Origin: Bacteroidales bacterium
GTDB lineage: Bacteria > Bacteroidota > Bacteroidia > Bacteroidales > ML635J-15
DNA length: 6,252 nt
Assembly: GCA_028697515.1 (NCBI GenBank)
Contig: JAQVEY010000151.1
Span: 1-6,252 of the forward strand
Reading direction: 5' to 3'
Below, piece by piece: positions 5,227 through 6,252 of this stretch (the first letter of the stretch is position 1; every line of letters begins with the position of its first letter). Made by a program: the position numbers and the translations under genes. The notes under the pieces were generated by a model, which saw only the letters and a program-made list of their open reading frames with translations, ran no database searches and was not told the DNA's origin.

Positions 5227-6252
5227 CTATTGAACAATAACTTTCTTACAATAGATTTCAGAATCTGTAATCACTTTTATAAAGTATATTCCGACAGAAT
5301 TTTTGCCTAAATCTATCTCAAATCTATTCGCTTCTGGTTTATAGGCTAATAACTTCTGACCAATATTAGTATATACTTCAATTTCATTGATTTCAGTAAT
5401 GGACTCAAAATAAATTTTGCCAGAAGAAGGATTAGGATAAACCCTTATATCATTCACTTGTTGTGCTTCAACTCCTACTTGATTCATAACAATTAACTCA
5501 ACAGGTATAACAAGATTCAATATATTTGTATAAACTCTCAAATTACAATTATAAGTTCCTGGACTTAAGCCTTCACTATTAAAAGTCAATACAATTTCAT
5601 CTTCGTTACCAATACCTAAATCACCTTGTACAGGACTTGCGCTTAACCAATTAATTCGTGGACCATAATTAAACAACTCAATAGAGTCAATAATTTGATG
5701 TGGTTCTGAACCATAAACATCACCTTGCAGGGTGTAATATATTGTCATTTTATCCTGAAAATCCTCTAGTATATGTCCATTTATAGTTGCGGTGGCATTT
5801 TCGCCCGGAAGGATTAAGCCCCAGCCATCTTCATTTTCACCCAGCCAATTAAAAGTACCACCATCACCTGGTTCTCCATTAATTAACAATAGGGTATCTT
5901 CAGATTGGTCGAAAAAATGAGTTAGAGAATCAATTATAAAACCTTCAGGAAAAGTCATTTCTATTCCTTCAACCCATTCGTTATCAACTGATGCTGCATT
6001 AGCTGTAAAAGTCCATTCAACTGTATCCCCTGCATAAAAGCTATCATGCGAACAGGAAAGATTTGATCCGTCTATACTACGTTCACTTCTCAACCAAGGC
6101 ACATCAGCTGTAATCTCAATATTATAATTAATAATTCCACCTCCTTGATTGGATATATGTATTGTTTCTGTTCCGGTTTGATTAGGGTATAAAGACTTAT
6201 TAACTTCAATATGGCTAACAATTAATTCAGGATCTGCATCATAAATGGAAGG
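5227..6252 (-). CDS. T9SS type A sorting-domain protein with Ig-like domains, 5' end beyond the window
   Basis: The frame is open from the TAG at 5229-5227 to the right edge, giving 341 visible residues; the true start lies outside. A GTG at 6102 is only an internal Val codon, because the 50 codons before it continue a clear Ig-like domain. The visible part begins with a domain half containing VNKSLYPNQTGTETIHISN (17-35), then a Trp-Leu junction at 53-54. A different beta-rich domain follows at about 65-198, with E-W-V-E-G-I-E-M-T-F-P-E-G and GDVYGSEPHQI. Next is a second Ig-like half at about 194-255, with NWLSASPVQGDLG, GLSPGTYNCNLRVYTN and IPVELIV. It ends with a T9SS sorting domain at about 269-341 (VYPNPSSGKI, VGIYFIKV, terminal KKVIVQ). 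It is therefore a secreted or surface protein. Any enzymatic domain would be in the missing N-terminal part, so no function is assigned. It lies in the same direction as, and 89 bp upstream of, the M43 protease gene. Confidence 0.88.
   Translation of the reverse strand, partial: PSIYDADPELIVSHIEVNKSLYPNQTGTETIHISNQGGGIINYNIEITADVPWLRSERSIDGSNLSCSHDSFYAGDTVEWTFTANAASVDNEWVEGIEMTFPEGFIIDSLTHFFDQSEDTLLLINGEPGDGGTFNWLGENEDGWGLILPGENATATINGHILEDFQDKMTIYYTLQGDVYGSEPHQIIDSIELFNYGPRINWLSASPVQGDLGIGNEDEIVLTFNSEGLSPGTYNCNLRVYTNILNLVIPVELIVMNQVGVEAQQVNDIRVYPNPSSGKIYFESITEINEIEVYTNIGQKLLAYKPEANRFEIDLGKNSVGIYFIKVITDSEIYCKKVIVQ

Noticed and set aside
6100..6102. GTG as start codon of the right-hand T9SS gene
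   Set aside because: The frame continues open for 50 more codons to the window edge and encodes a coherent Ig-like strand pattern; there is no signal peptide after the GTG, as would be needed for a T9SS cargo.

Overview
The window looks like chromosomal DNA of a low-G+C member of the Bacteroidota, probably Bacteroidales/Marinilabiliales-like (order inferred). The evidence is: two secreted proteins end in a type IX secretion system (T9SS) type A sorting domain (VYPNP start, G-I-Y-F-x-K-V/I core, basic end); signal peptides end in FAQ style; starts lack Shine-Dalgarno sequences and sit behind A-rich leaders; and a PhoH-family gene is followed directly by purC, an arrangement familiar from this phylum.

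Layout. Minus strand, 1-1074: a PhoH-family ATPase gene, then one base later the start of purC, which runs off the left edge (only its first 41 codons are visible). A 102-bp divergent intergenic region (1075-1176) separates these from a plus-strand pair. That pair is a TTG-started gene of the SAM hydrolase/SAM-dependent halogenase family (DUF62), which overlaps by ATGA a gene for a PagL-like outer-membrane lipid A deacylase (acyloxyacyl hydrolase family). The plus-strand pair ends tail to tail, with overlapping stop codons, against a minus-strand gene for a large secreted M43 (pappalysin/cytophagalysin) metalloprotease with PKD, jelly-roll and T9SS sorting domains. Upstream of the protease, after 89 bp, lies the 3' part of a second T9SS cargo gene. 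It stays open to the right edge of the window, so it is 5'-truncated by the window and its real start is not visible.

How the genes fit together. The left half is housekeeping (RNA metabolism ATPase, purine synthesis, SAM/adenosine chemistry). The middle gene acts on the outer-membrane surface, and the right half encodes cell-surface or secreted proteins exported by T9SS. No mobile element, CRISPR array, tRNA or rRNA was seen. No clearly new multi-gene system is evident. The points most worth a second look are altered catalytic positions in the DUF62 and PagL-like proteins, the translational coupling of these two unrelated genes, a probable cysteine-switch in the protease propeptide, and a domain apparently nested inside an Ig-like domain in the truncated T9SS cargo.
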